In this document: positions 39,973-51,279 of the stretch, one piece after another | Numbering within the stretch: position 1 is the first letter of the stretch | Layout: each line of letters starts with the position of its first letter | Source of the DNA: Lucifuga dentata | Taxonomy: Eukaryota > Chordata > Actinopteri > Ophidiiformes > Bythitidae | Reading direction: 5' to 3' | DNA: 64,000 nt | Assembly (NCBI GenBank): GCA_014773175.1 | Contig: VXCM01000479.1 | Span: 124,001-188,000 of the forward strand | Translations under genes and position numbers: made by a program | Notes under the pieces: generated by a model | Database searches by the model: none | What the model was told of the DNA's origin: nothing | Seen by the model: only the letters and a program-made list of their open reading frames with translations

Positions 39973-40040
<68 letters not shown>

Positions 40041-40147
40041 AACAGAAAAGGAAGGAGTAATCAGTAGGAAGGGGCATAGAAATGCTATTTCCTGCTCCCC
40101 CTTACCCTTTGCACCCATTCTCACTTCCTCTCTCTTCCCTCCTGCAG

Positions 40148-40267
40148 AGCTCTTGTCAGCTTGCCATGAGCTACGGTGCCGCTATGGCTGTGTCATGACA
40201 AGAAATGGCACCTTCTGTTTCTGCGCTGATGGCTTTGAGGTCGGCGAGGATGGGACAAGCTGTAGAG
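40148..40267 (+). CDS. lrp1b: lrp1b exon: EGF-like domain 1
   Basis: This 120-bp phase 1-1 exon encodes an EGF-like module with six cysteines, from CHELRC through YGC and TFCFC to TSC. It follows the LDLa exon directly: the joined junction reads [15 protein letters not shown], which parallels human LRP1B as I recall it, so no exon seems to be lost in the 22.8-kb intron despite its gap. The acceptor is ctccctcctgcag and the donor gag|gtagga. An NGT sequon (asparagine before the fourth cysteine) is a possible N-glycosylation site. EGF modules here act as rigid spacers before the beta-propeller. Only 110 bases separate the exon from a 65-base T run that borders the assembly gap. Confidence 0.94.
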
Positions 40268-40805
40268 GTAGGATTCAGGAGCGCTGGTGGATGCTTCCTG
40301 CCAAGTAGTCCCCCTTCCCCCACCCTTCATAGACCAATCTCTCATTTTGCCCTCAGCCTGACTTCCTTCAGATGAATAAGCAGGAGGTGCTGGGAATGAG
40401 AACCATCTGTCTGCAGGCATGGCCTATGAACATTATGCCCCCCAACACACACACACACACACACCACACACGTTCTCTTCCCCTTCTTTCTGCCATATAG
40501 GTCTAGTTGCTGACAGCCAGGAAAGTTGACACAAGATCTTGGCAGGCTGCCTCTAGTGGTGCGGTGTCCAACTTCGACACGTTATTCCACATACATGCTT
40601 CCTCAATTTGATCCTGTTTGGGAAAGACATAAGAAAGAGCAGTTTGTAGAGTAGGTTACTGCAGCTCCGAAAGAGGCTCATTGGTTATAAAAGTAATTAT
40701 GCTTGAGGTGCCAGAGTGAGGCCACATTAAGTATACTTTATGTATTTGGGTCATGTTTGAGCACACCTAATTTGTTACAAATGACTCTCTTCCTTTTTCC
40801 ATAAG
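40268..40805 (+). other. lrp1b intron, 538 bp
   Basis: Phase 1 intron between the two EGF exons. It holds a short CA repeat at 40444-40472 and no other recognisable feature. Confidence 0.93.
40444..40472. repeat. CA microsatellite
   Basis: About 13 CA units with one interruption, in the intron between the two EGF exons. Confidence 0.95.
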
Positions 40806-40934
40806 ATCATGATGAATGTGCCGTGTATGGTGCATGCAGCCAAACCTGCATGAACACCTACGGGTCATACAGATGCATCTGCACAGAAGGATACATCCTG
40901 CAGTCTGACAGGAGATCTTGCAAAGCCAAACAAG
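40806..40934 (+). CDS. lrp1b: lrp1b exon: calcium-binding EGF-like domain
   Basis: This 129-bp phase 1-1 exon encodes a calcium-binding EGF module. It has the DHDEC calcium-ligand start, six cysteines, and [12 protein letters not shown], which fits the C-x-[DN]-x4-[FY]-x-C-x-C consensus for aspartate/asparagine beta-hydroxylation. The sequence ends RRSCKAKQ, matching the RSCKAK junction that leads into propeller 1 in LRP1 and LRP1B. The acceptor ccataag follows a strong pyrimidine run (ctcttcctttttcc); the donor is aag|gtgagc. The short 538-bp upstream intron pairs it with the previous EGF exon. Calcium binding stiffens the EGF-propeller junction in this receptor family. Confidence 0.95.
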
Positions 40935-41392
40935 GTGAGCGGCACACTTGCATTAGAAAACATCATCTGCATAGTATGTATGTTTCCCTTCTATTAATAA
41001 ACGGTGGTTTGTTTGAGCAGAGTGGAATTCTAGTTTATCTTATCCTCTACACTCACTAGCTTTGGTGGAGCAAGATTAATGTGGTTTAGCAGTGACCACA
41101 TCTATCACCCGCATGGGAATGGGTAGACATGGTCAGGCCAGGATAATGATAGAATTAATGAGCATGAAATTTTAAGTGGGAGCAGTCTGGGGTATTTTGT
41201 GTGGAGACAATAATCCAGCATCCCCCTGATTTATTTTAATGGCTGATGTTTACAACAAATCTGTCCCAATGAGTGTAATAGCCTGTTTAGAAGTAAAAGA
41301 ACATATAGAGGTGGTCTGCCGTTCACAAGTAAACAAATTTAACCTAGTGTGGTTTATGTATTGTGTTGTGCAATGAACCATAAATCGAAATA

Positions 41393-41424
<32 letters not shown>

Positions 41425-42346
41425 GGTGTTGACACTGTGGCATATATGGGTTGGAAATAGCTGGAGGCGCAACACACCTAGCAGGGGAGAACACCACTGT
41501 TGCTGCTTTTAATCAATGTGACTGGTGTCCTACCAGGAATAAACTGAATATGATTACCCATAAACTTAACTGAACCCAATGCTCACATGCATTAATATTA
41601 ATTTAGCAGAGAGCGATAGCGGGATGGGGATAACTATGGGGTTACCATTAGTTTTAAAAGCTCATGAATATAAAATTCAGATAGAACTCTCTGAGGCCAG
41701 ACGATGAGCAATGGCAGCGTATGAAAAACATTAATATGTTGAGTGTAAGTAAGTTAAAGCTCAGCAGCGCACATTTTCTTTTTGGGATTTAATCTTGATT
41801 TCTCATTTGTCTTTGAAGTGAAAGATGGAACATTTTTATTTGATTTGTATGCTCAACACCATTCTGACTCTAGAACACCCTGGTGGTTTACCATTGCCAC
41901 TTTACAATTCAGTTTCCTGACTCATTTCATGCTATGCATAAGCCGTAGACATGCATGTTGCATACAAAAACATTATAAGACGTGATTGACAAAATTATAA
42001 ATTTATATCAGAGAATATGCACGATCAATCAAGCCTGTAAACAGGTTATCTCAGCTTTAGCACTGTGGACTGAGCCGTGTCCTGCCATGGCTCACAAGAG
42101 GACAGACACATTGGGTGAAAAAGTCAGAATTGCCATGTTTTTACATTTTTGCTTTGTTGCAAAATTATTATTATTTGTAATATAATTTTGTTTTGTTTTT
42201 TATGTCAGTTGAGGTGAAACGGACTAAATTATAATAATTATATAAAGTATGGGGCAAAGATGAAGAACACCAAAGAAAAGAAAATCCTGTATTTCCTGTG
42301 TAACTCTATATAAAACCTCTATAATCCATGTTTTTCTCCATGGCAG
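40935..42346 (+). other. lrp1b intron, 1412 bp
   Basis: Phase 1 intron. It contains a T run near 41395-41420 and nothing else I recognise. Confidence 0.93.
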
Positions 42347-42604
42347 ATCCTGGGAACATCCGTCCTGTGCTTCTCATTGGTGGTTCGGATCGCATTGTCA
42401 TCATCAATCTAAATGGATCGGGACTTCATCCTCTGAGGTCTCTGGGTGTAAATGGGACACTGGCATTGGATTTTCAGCACAGCCAGGAAAGTGTATGCTG
42501 GGTTCTAAGCACAGAGTCCTCTGGGCAACTTCGCTGTGCTGAAACCAGGAATTTACGCAGATTCACACAGGAACAAGAAATAAAGACACAGCAAAGCTTA
42601 CTAA
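42347..42604 (+). CDS. lrp1b: lrp1b exon: start of beta-propeller 1
   Basis: This 258-bp phase 1-1 exon encodes 86 codons opening the first six-bladed propeller: the strand RPVLLIGGSDRIVIINLNGS, then LALDFQHSQESVCWV in the position of a degenerate YWTD repeat. Two sequons are visible (LNGS and VNGT). The end, QQSLLS followed by NVEQMAIDW across the splice, aligns with the blade 1-2 junction of LRP1B. The acceptor is ctccatggcag; the donor is taa|gtacgt, which keeps phase 1. An ATG lies 19 bases before the acceptor but is intronic. This exon is the least conserved of the set, as expected for this part of LRP1 and LRP1B. Confidence 0.93.
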
Positions 42605-43915
42605 GTACGTGTCAGTCATTCACATTTTTTTTTTCTGCTTTCAACTTATGTGGCCCCTTTTTTTTTTTTTTNTTTTTTTTTTTTTTATTCTCTCTCTTAG
42701 CAGCTCCAATGTAAAGTTAGTTGGTGCTGTGTTATTCCCCCAACACTACAGTAAGACCAAATCGGTGTAAAAATATTGATATATCTTGATCAGAGTGTGT
42801 GAGCAGAGTAGGAATGGGCCAAGTTTCACTGGAACTGGAGTGAGTTTTCCCACCATCAATAATATAAGAGGCAGATTAAAAATACACACAAAGATGCTGA
42901 TGATAATGAGCAAGAGTGTAAGTATGGTGGAACTTTGGCCACAGCTAAAAATTTTATCAGGAAAAGTGTGACAGAGTGCTATGTGAACATGCTAACAGCC
43001 AATTATTTTGATGACTGATTGTCTGTTCCACAATTAAAACAGTTTTATTATTCATGCTTGTGTTGTTATTAGATGACTAAGGGCATTTTCTCACCTAGTT
43101 TATTTTGAGCATTTATATCGGACCCTGGAGTGTTTCCCCCAGCATTTTTGGTTTGTTTGAACACAGCAATAGAACTCGGGTCCACACCTAAACAGTTGCC
43201 TCCTCTAGGTGGTCTTGGTCTCATTCCAGTGAAACTTTGGAGTGGTTTGTTTGTGGTGTGAACATGATTTGCACTAATCCCAAATTAATGCCAGCTCTAT
43301 TGTTTGATCTAGAACTGCATGTGGTTAATTCTTATCTACAATTGTGATAAAGTTTGTTTTACATTAGATGCTCCTCAGATATCCCTTACTTGTGTAAAAC
43401 TATTGAATATGTCAAATGTAAGACAAACTTTACCACAGTTTTTTTTCTTTATAAAAAAAACAAAAAACAAACCAACCGATAAATGCAACATTGTAACAAT
43501 TTAGTCCCTGATTTGAAACAGAGGACTACAGGTCTGAAACCCTGAGAGATTAAAGATTTTAAATGAGTTTGGATCAAAATTTTAGACACAAATTTAGACA
43601 ATCAAATGTCGATCAATATTTTTTTGTTTGTTTGTTTGTTTTATTGGAAAAACATAATTTAGCCTAGCCTATGGAACAATTTTGGAGCAGGGTTTCTGAC
43701 AGAAGTGGAGGGGGAACATGCTCTGGTTTGGTATTGGTACATCTGTTGATCATCATATTGAGTTTTGGTATTTCAAAAATTAGGCTACAATACTAGATAT
43801 TATTCGTTCATGTTAGTCAAAGAAAGAAAATACTTCAAAAGTTTAATGTGTAGTTGTAGTATATATTTTTGCATAACTGTTTTAAGATCTAATGTAACTT
43901 TTGCTTCCTTTGCAG
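42605..43915 (+). other. lrp1b intron, 1311 bp
   Basis: Phase 1 intron. It contains a T homopolymer with one N at 42672, a fish interspersed repeat at about 43078-43290 and a GTTT run near 43623-43641. Confidence 0.93.
43078..43290. mobile_element. Fish interspersed repeat, copy 2 (miniature DNA element?)
   Basis: It contains ttggtttgtttgaacacagc, aatagaactcgggtccacac, a gaggtggtcttggtctc-like middle and gtttgtttgtggtgtgaaca. This is the better preserved relative of the 5.6-kb copy and resembles a common teleost miniature DNA transposon. Ends are not resolved. Confidence 0.5.
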
Positions 43916-44078
43916 ATGTGGAGCAGATGGCCATTGACTGGCTCACAGGAAACATATATTTTGTTGACCGGGTCAGCGACAAGATATTTGTCTGCAACCG
44001 TGGAGGGGACACTTGTGTTACAGTCCTACAACTGGACCTGCTGAATCCTAAAGGAATAGCTGTAGATCCTCTCATGGG
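43916..44078 (+). CDS. lrp1b: lrp1b exon: propeller 1, blade with [14 protein letters not shown]
   Basis: This 163-bp exon (phase 1 in, phase 2 out) encodes a full LDLR class B blade: [14 protein letters not shown], then [16 protein letters not shown], then the start of the next blade, [11 protein letters not shown]. The CNRGGDTC cysteine pair is also in LRP1. The acceptor is gcttcctttgcag and the donor atggg|gtgagt, leaving GG to be completed by A of the next exon (glycine). The following intron is nearly 7 kb, the second longest here. No stop or frame problem is seen. Confidence 0.95.
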
Positions 44079-46754
44079 GTGAGTAATCCCCGGGCTATAA
44101 AACACAGTCTCTGAAAGCTGTGCATGGCTCATTTATCATCGTGCATCCTTTGTTGAGTTAAAAAAAAAAAAAAAATGTTACACAAATATATAAAAATGAC
44201 TATGCATAACAGTTGACTTGTTTGGAAAAGAGAGTGAGTCCAATGAACAGATTTAATGATTTCCATCCTTCCACTCAGGCCTTTTCTGTGTGAGCTGCGT
44301 AATTTGGTGGATAGCTGCTGATGCTTCAGACAGCTCCTACTGTCTAGACATTCATTAGTATTCTCAGATTTCACCCCACGTTCCTCAGAAGAAAACACCC
44401 CTGCAGGACTTTCTGTTTGAGGATTTTTGTCTCTGTCTCAGAAAAACTCTGAGCTACTGTGGAGGAAAAAAAAAAACATCCTCCACACTGTAAAGCTAAA
44501 GCAAACTGAAACATGGCAGCATGTGCTTGACAGTCACACAGATCAGAATGCTGCAGATCTGTTCGGTCTGTAGGTTTCTTAGCATTTTGTTATGGGAGGC
44601 TTTGTCATCATGCTGTGAAATGCAACAACCTAAGCAATTTAAATACATGCAAATGTATGAGGGAGAACCAGGTGTTTTAAGGAGGGAAAGCCTGGCTGAT
44701 TATACCAGTTATGAGAAGCCAAGTGCCTTTTGTGTCCTCATATTCCCAGTGAGGAGGAGGAGGGAGACACAGTCATTATATTAGGAGGACACAGGGGCAG
44801 GCAGCAGGATTGGATTCAGAGCTGGTTCTTAATGATGCACCTTTCCTGCAGAAAAGCTGCATGATTAAAGTAAAGGGAGGTATCATCAGTGCAACAGCTT
44901 ATACACAGCAAAGTGGAAAAATCTGGTCCCTCTGAGCCAATTGTGTCAGCTAGTGTTTTAGTGCCCTGAAATGGACCCGGGCATTATTGACCTTGGATCT
45001 TATCAGACAATTCATTTGAAGATGGACTAAAAGGCTTCTCAGATTGCATTGTGAGCCAGTGGGTATAGTTGCTAGTTTCTTAATGGTGCAAAGAATTTAG
45101 ATTTGGAATACAATGCCTTTGTGTTCTCTAATAAATAGCTGCCATTGATACTCATTGTGAGTACTTCATGAAAAAAAAAATCTGCTAACTAAAAATTAAA
45201 AAAAAACTAAAAATGCTAACTGCACAGTCCCACAATAAATCAGCACCACGATAACAAACTCCTTCATAATGCTTCTGTTGCATTCATTAGTGCACTGTTA
45301 TCCCATAATTGCATGGTTTTGTAACAGGTTTTGCTGGTAAAAGCCAATGAAAATCTACATCTTAATGAGCTGATTTATATTGTAGACGTATGCTAAGAGG
45401 ATGAGCCTGAGGAAACTATCAGTACAGAAACTCTCCATCCAACTATCCATCCAAGACAATTTCAAACATCTGAGAAAATGAAAATAATTACACTTCATTT
45501 TCATACTTGTGAAATTCACCATCAGACTTAAACGTTGATGTTTACGTGACTGTGTGTTTTATGAATAATTCACCTGATATGCAACTGAGGAAATACCATC
45601 ATTAAGGCCTCTTTCAATGCAAACAATCAGAGAGGTCAGTAACAGACACTTATGAATGATGAAATGTTTATGTGATGCTGTCTCCATTACCAACATGTTA
45701 AATCTGTGTTTTATGAATTACCCAATTACTGCGTCAGTAAATATAGCTCAGATTTTCTACATCTGGCTCCTTCAGATAAATACAGTTTGTTTTTCAGGGT
45801 TGGCGGTGAATATAATGAACTGCTGCTATTTAACCTAACAGAACACAGTGTGATTATTTTTCTCGTTGCCTTGACAGTGTCAGCTTCACAGTCTTTGGTG
45901 TGGTGTTGTGTTTAGAAGGATGATGGTATGGATATAGAGAGTGCTGGCTCACAGGGGAGATGGGTACAGTGCTGGCTAGATTGCCTACATAAGACACGAG
46001 AATTTTTCAAGGCTTTTCTCTGCCTCTAATTGGAGAGACACAGACACAGCTGTTTGTGAAGAAGTGAGGCTGAGAGAGGTCTGTCAGCCTGGAGCAATGG
46101 AGTGAAAACAAAAGAAATCAGAGAGGTTTTAGATAGCGGCGCAGCATGAGGTTAGCTGTTTATAGAATCTGCTCCAGTCTGGCACCTCGTTTTTATTGTT
46201 GTTTGATTCTCTCTCTGCTGACCTGCTTTGTTCTCACTATCGGATAAGACATTTTGTTCTTTAACTTTTCTTTAGGAAATCTATTTAATGGACAGCCTTT
46301 TTTTTCTTTTCTTTCAGAGGAGAGTTTGAGGCTGAAATTCTTTTCAGTTCCAGTTTACTGTATATCGTAAGACTTGAAATAATGTAATATTGAATGAAAA
46401 TTCAATCTAATTGTCTATGGACAGATGAAAGAAGTGCATCATCTTTACTGGTGTGTTCTCAGCGCTCTAGATTTAGACTGATAAATGCAAGCATCAAGAT
46501 TTCATGTCAGCATTACTGCATTGAGCAAATGCCAAAAATCTAACATTATCAAAATCTACTAACCTTGTCATTAGAGCTACTAGATCAGGATCCTTATCTG
46601 GATGTGGGCCAAATTGAACCTGTTAATAGTCTATGATATGATTAAATAAGTCTGTTTTTTTTTTTTACATTGAGATTGGTGTTTTAGTTTAGAAAAAATT
46701 GCAAAAAATATTGCAAGATGCTCTATCTCACAGTGTTAAGAATTAATTATAAAA

Positions 46755-46925
46755 AGAATTCTAAAATCCACCCTGGATCCAGATCCAGGGTGGATTTTCT
46801 GACATCCAAATTTGTTGGATTCTTCCCTGGGCCATGCCCCACTACCCACCATTGCACCAGCAAAATGAGGTCCAAGCTTTTTGAGTAGTTCTGCTAATAA
46901 AAAAAAAAAAAAGAAAAAAAATCCC
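46755..46925 (+). mobile_element. LINE 3'-tail remnant with hairpin
   Basis: The run ccctgggccatgccccacta, cccaccattgcaccag, gtagttctgctaataa and an A-rich tail resembles the 3' end of RTE-type fish LINEs (..gggccatgccccac.. ..tagtttttgagtaatcctgctaacaaa..). A perfect 16-bp hairpin sits at its 5' side. Family assignment is tentative. Confidence 0.45.
46763..46798. other. Perfect hairpin, 16-bp stem, 4-nt loop
   Basis: aaaatccaccctggat (46763-46778), loop ccag, then atccagggtggatttt (46783-46798). It lies at the 5' side of a LINE-tail-like stretch. Confidence 0.95.
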
Positions 46926-49609
46926 TTCTTGATGGAGTTAACAAATAAACTCCAGTTAATAAATTCAACTATAAACAGTGACATTGTACAACCATTGCAG
47001 GAAAATTCAAGCCACTGAAACACTTAAAATATACTGTATGTAAAGATGATTTTTCATGTATCAGAATTTTATTGAAAACATAAACGGTAAAAGTGCAGTC
47101 TCATTAGGGGCAGCATTATTTCATGTGCAAAATAACATACCATTGGTTTCCATTTGTAACTCTTTACACAGTCAGTAAAACAGTCATATTAGCAAAGTCG
47201 TGATTTCACATTGAGGCTTAAGGGTTTGAATTTCTTCAAGAAAAATAAATACTGGAGTACAGTGTTAAAGGTTAAATCTATGTTTGTGTTATAACATAAT
47301 TTGCTGTCAGCAGATAGTTTGTTTGATAGTTTAATAGTTTGTTGTTCCAAATTTTTTTTTCTTGACTGTAATTATGGAACAATATAACATTTTCATCATT
47401 AAAAAAATCAATTGGGAATGAAGCAGCAGAATGATGCTGCTGCAGAATGATGGCATAAATGTAATTAAAGAAAACAAGGACAGAGTCAGTTTTACAGAAG
47501 AGATGTTGCTTGTTGTAACAAGCAGTCTGTATGAGGTCTTCAGTTCCTCTGTGAGACACATTATTTTTCACTGGTCCCGTGCAGTTCCATCAAACCTGCC
47601 AACATAGATCTCGACGTAGTTGCAGAATGCATAAATACAGCATCATCAGCACCATCCTAATCCCAGAAAGCTATCATTTCTATGCCACGTGGAGCTGCAC
47701 CTGTTTGGGGATCTGGGCTCCTTGCTGACGCTGACAGTTTTCCAGTGCAGGATGGGCTTGGGTTCAAAGTGCGGCCCATCTCTCCCCTGACTTGACTTGT
47801 GCAGATTAAGTAGGATTCCTGCAGCTCTCTGGCTGGAGCTCATTATCACTAAAGGCTATTGGATCTCCATCTTTACAGAGCCAATGAGACAGCATGGCAA
47901 ACCTGCCATGTCAGTTAACATCAACCCTGAAAAATACATTCTTTCTCATACAAATCAAAACATGTCCATACCCATCCTCTGTTCAATATGCTCTAATGTT
48001 TTAATTTCTGGTGTGTTTTTTTTTTTTTTTTNTTTTTTTTTTTTTTTCTTTTTGTTGTGCCACAGATTAACATCACAATGGTTTTATTACAGTAACAAAA
48101 CAGACACAGTGTCAGTCTTAGGTCAGAAGAGAGGTTTTATGTGTTTGCTTTTGTTCCCTTTTGTTGGTTCACCTGCTGATGACATCATCCAAGACACAGG
48201 CTCAAGAGCCTCTTGGGAGCTGTAGACAGTTTCCAAGTGCCATTAGCTCCTATTATCATCTTGGCCATATGTTTTGTTTTTTTTCCCCCCCCACACATTA
48301 AATAGTTTGGCTGTCCATGCACATTATCTATTATTTAATGTCTGTCTACATAGTCTGAAGTCCTGTGCAACCTTCTAAAAGCTCCCCAAAAGTATCACAA
48401 AGGAAATGAGAAAAGCTATTATTTTGTCTATCGGCTACAAAGTGGCCTGCTGCTGTGCATTAGAAAGGCTTTTAACAAGACATTTTTAAACTTTCTAACT
48501 ACACTTTATCTCAAAATCCAATGTTTGCAAGTATTTACACAATTGAGGAGAAAGCAATGCAGCAGTTCATGTTGCTGATTTTTCTCTAGTGTGGAGCAGT
48601 GCTGGTCCAAAGATGTTGTAGCAGGATGTTTGGGGCTGATTGTGGCCTGAAGCTGATGTAGCCACAAATCTAAAACCAACACCTGATCATAATTAGCGTC
48701 TGTCCGCCCAGTGATTTGCCTTAATTTACTGGATTAAGAATCCAATCCAGTAACAGTTATGCCTGTCTGGTAATGTGTCACTATAAAAGTCACATTCAAA
48801 AGACAAATGTCCAGTGTTTACGATATGTAGTCTGTCTGTTCCTGTGATTAAAACAAAGTAAATGAAATTTAATTTTAGCTTTAGTTCATAAATCTGCGTG
48901 AATCAATCTGTGGCATCTAGGCAGCTAAAGAACAATAAAAAAGGAGTTGTGATGTCCTGGCACATTATCACTTCATGTGTTTGACAGGTTAGCAAACAGA
49001 TGCTTATTCACATGATGAATGGATGTAGAGCAATATTAGCAACCCACTGGCGTTATGTTTCTGTCCACCTAATTAAAGTATGTCTCCTTTTGGATCTGTT
49101 TTGATCTCTACAAACTCCTAAGAAAAAATATCTGAATCTTTAGGTGCTACATGCTCAACTTTGTCTGCTTGTTGTTAGGTGCTGGTCAGACAACATCCTG
49201 GTTGGCTTAATCACATCTTTTTAATGGAAATAATTGCTTTATGTTGCTGGAAATTGGGTGAATGAGAGCTGCGGAGACTCAACTATAGAGTAAATGTGTG
49301 TTTGTAAAGCCATAACAGTGAGTTGAGCAAGACTGAAAGCTTGGTAGAACTGCAGAGATCAGTGATAATTCTCTCTGGATTTATCACTGAGTGTTTTGGG
49401 GCTTTTTTTCACATTCGACAGTCATCAGTGTTAATATCAAAAATATTAATTCACATGAGTTTGCTCAGATAGTTTTGGTTAATTTCTAAAGCACTTATTA
49501 CTGTAAGAACACTTTCTGCCAACTAACTGTCATCATATTCACTGATTTTAATTAATAACTAATTATACAAGCAAAGTGTCATGTATATATGGACCATCAC
49601 TTAACACAG

Positions 49610-50822
49610 TACTCAGTAATGTTTATTGTAATCCATACAGGTGACAAATTAAAGGAAAATCAAACTAAAGCGTCTCAGTAAGGTTTAGGGCCACGATGAG
49701 CCACCAGGACAGTTTCAATGCACCTTGACATAGATTGTACAAGTCTGTGGAGGGATGGAACATCATTCTTCTAAAAGATGATCCTCATTTGGTGTTTTGA
49801 TGATGATGGTAGAGAGTAGAGAGTGCCATCTAACATGTCACTCCAAAATCTCCTATGAGTCTTCAGTCAGGTCGATAATTTACATACTGTATATATTCGA
49901 GTATAAGCTGAGTTATTTATTTATTTTTTTTTACCAAATTTCACAATGCAAATGGGGGGGTTGGCTTATACATGAGTAATTCAAATTGGATGCCAGAGAA
50001 CAAATTTTTCAGGGGGTAAAAATATTACCCATTACCACTACCCATGGAAAATAGTTTAAATCATACCTTGGAATGAGATATTTCTTGACTAAACATCTTA
50101 TTCAACACATTTTGTGGTGGCCAGTAAGCCTGATCCGTCAGTTACGGTAATCAGCTGCTGAAATAAATATCATGTTTACCGGTATGTGGATTATTTTCAG
50201 AAAATCAGAGGAATACTTTGACACTCAGAAAAACAGGTAATTTGCTAAACAAATAAATTAATGGAACAACATTAGGGGGTCGGCTGAGGGAATTCCAGAA
50301 CTCTGTATCGAGAAATGTCCAGCACATAGACCCGCATCGACTCAGGAACAGGATAATTACTGAAAACACATAATGGGTGAGATTCTTAACAAAAATAAAA
50401 AATAAAAAATCACCATAATTACACAGCTAAATAAGTGCCGTGATAATTATAGCTCATTTGTAAAACTTTCCTTACCTTCATCAGTGCGATTCAGAAAAGG
50501 AAGATGAGTCCAGAAAACTTAATGTTAGCTAATGTCACTTAACGTAATCAGCTGTTTACCGGTACCTGTACCAGTACATGGATTATTTTCAGAAAATCAC
50601 AGGAATACTATGACAATTCTCAGAAAAAAAACAAAAAAAAAAACAGGTAATTTTCTAAACAAATAAATTGATGGAACAACATTAGGGGGTCGGCTTATAT
50701 GCGGATTTCTTTAAAAATCTAAATTTACAGATCAAAATCGGGGTCGGCTTATAGTCGACTATATATGGTAATTTTCACACTCATCAAACCATTTAGTCAG
50801 TCCTATGGATGGAGATATTGTT
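49610..50822. mobile_element. Interspersed repeat interrupted by another element
   Basis: The left part, from aggtgacaaattaaaggaaa through gggccacgatgagccaccag, gacatagattgtacaagtct and tcatttggtgttttgatgat, and the right part, tcacactcatcaaaccattt (about 50775-50795), belong to one known teleost repeat in which they lie close together. They are separated here by the 886-bp element 49885-50770. The superfamily is not assigned. Confidence 0.55.
49885..50770. mobile_element. DNA transposon-like element nested in another repeat
   Basis: The termini tactgtatatattcgagtat (left) and, as reverse complement, taccatatatagtcgactat (right) continue to 26 bp with 21 matches. Internal cggcttata motifs occur near both ends. 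No transposase frame is present. It also holds a direct repeat of about 110 bp (about 50174-50285 and 50555-50695). A clean target duplication is not visible. Confidence 0.6.
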
Positions 50823-51056
50823 ATCCTTGACAAGTGTGATATAAGCTAAAACAGAAGAGCAACTCTGACACCTTGCAGTAGGTTTTTCCTTTAATTTGTC
50901 ATCATCTGTGTATTTTATGGATTGTGCTGGATAAATAGCCCTTAGATGTGTTGGCTGAAAGATTGAGGCTGCTGCATTTGTAGAGAAAGTTTTTTACACT
51001 ACTTAATCTGGTGTGTTTTACTCACCTCATCCCCACCCCTTCCCCCTACTCTGCAG

Positions 51057-51279
51057 AATGCTCTTTTTCACCGACTATGGAAACGTGGCCAAGGTGGAGA
51101 GCTGCAACATGGATGGCACCAACCGGACACAGCTGGTGGATTATAAAATTGAGCAGCCCACTGCTGTGGCATTGGACGTGGTCAAGAAGCTGGTATACTG
51201 GGCAGATGCCTACCTGGATTACATCGATGTGGTGGATTACCATGGCAGGAACAGACACACCATTATCCACGGGAGTCAA
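51057..51279 (+). CDS. lrp1b: lrp1b exon: propeller 1, two YWTD-type blades
   Basis: This 223-bp exon (phase 2 in, phase 0 out) encodes [16 protein letters not shown], the [11 protein letters not shown] loop with an NRT sequon, and [24 protein letters not shown] and YWAD stand where the YWTD signature is expected. [12 protein letters not shown] is LRP1B-like; human LRP1 has FFTDYGQIPKVE as I recall it. The acceptor is ccctactctgcag and the donor caa|gtgagt. Codon third positions look GC-richer than the flanking AT-rich intron. Confidence 0.95.

Larger units (their letters stand above)
17334..40147 (+). other. lrp1b intron, 22.8 kb, with assembly gap
   Basis: This is the largest enclosed intron, phase 1. 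No exon is expected inside because the flanking exons join as in human LRP1B. It contains a TTAA-type miniature element (20013), a perfect hairpin (22020), a split old duplication (26.0-30.4 kb), LINE pieces (28.3, 29.4, 34.9, 35.4 kb) and a 238-N gap (39735-39972). Between these, AT-rich sequence with nothing I can name. Confidence 0.85.
44079..51056 (+). other. lrp1b intron, 6978 bp
   Basis: Phase 2 intron. It contains a LINE-tail-like stretch with a perfect hairpin (46763-46798), a T homopolymer with one N (48032) and a nested transposon pair (about 49610-50822). No exon is needed here, since GG plus A across the splice restores glycine as in LRP1B. Confidence 0.92.

Noticed and set aside
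39630..40124. Frames of about 145 residues on both strands
   Set aside because: Most of their length is the N gap and the T run.
42328..42346. ATG just upstream of the propeller 1 exon as a possible internal start
   Set aside because: It lies inside the acceptor region (ctccatggcag) and the exon joins in phase to the previous one.
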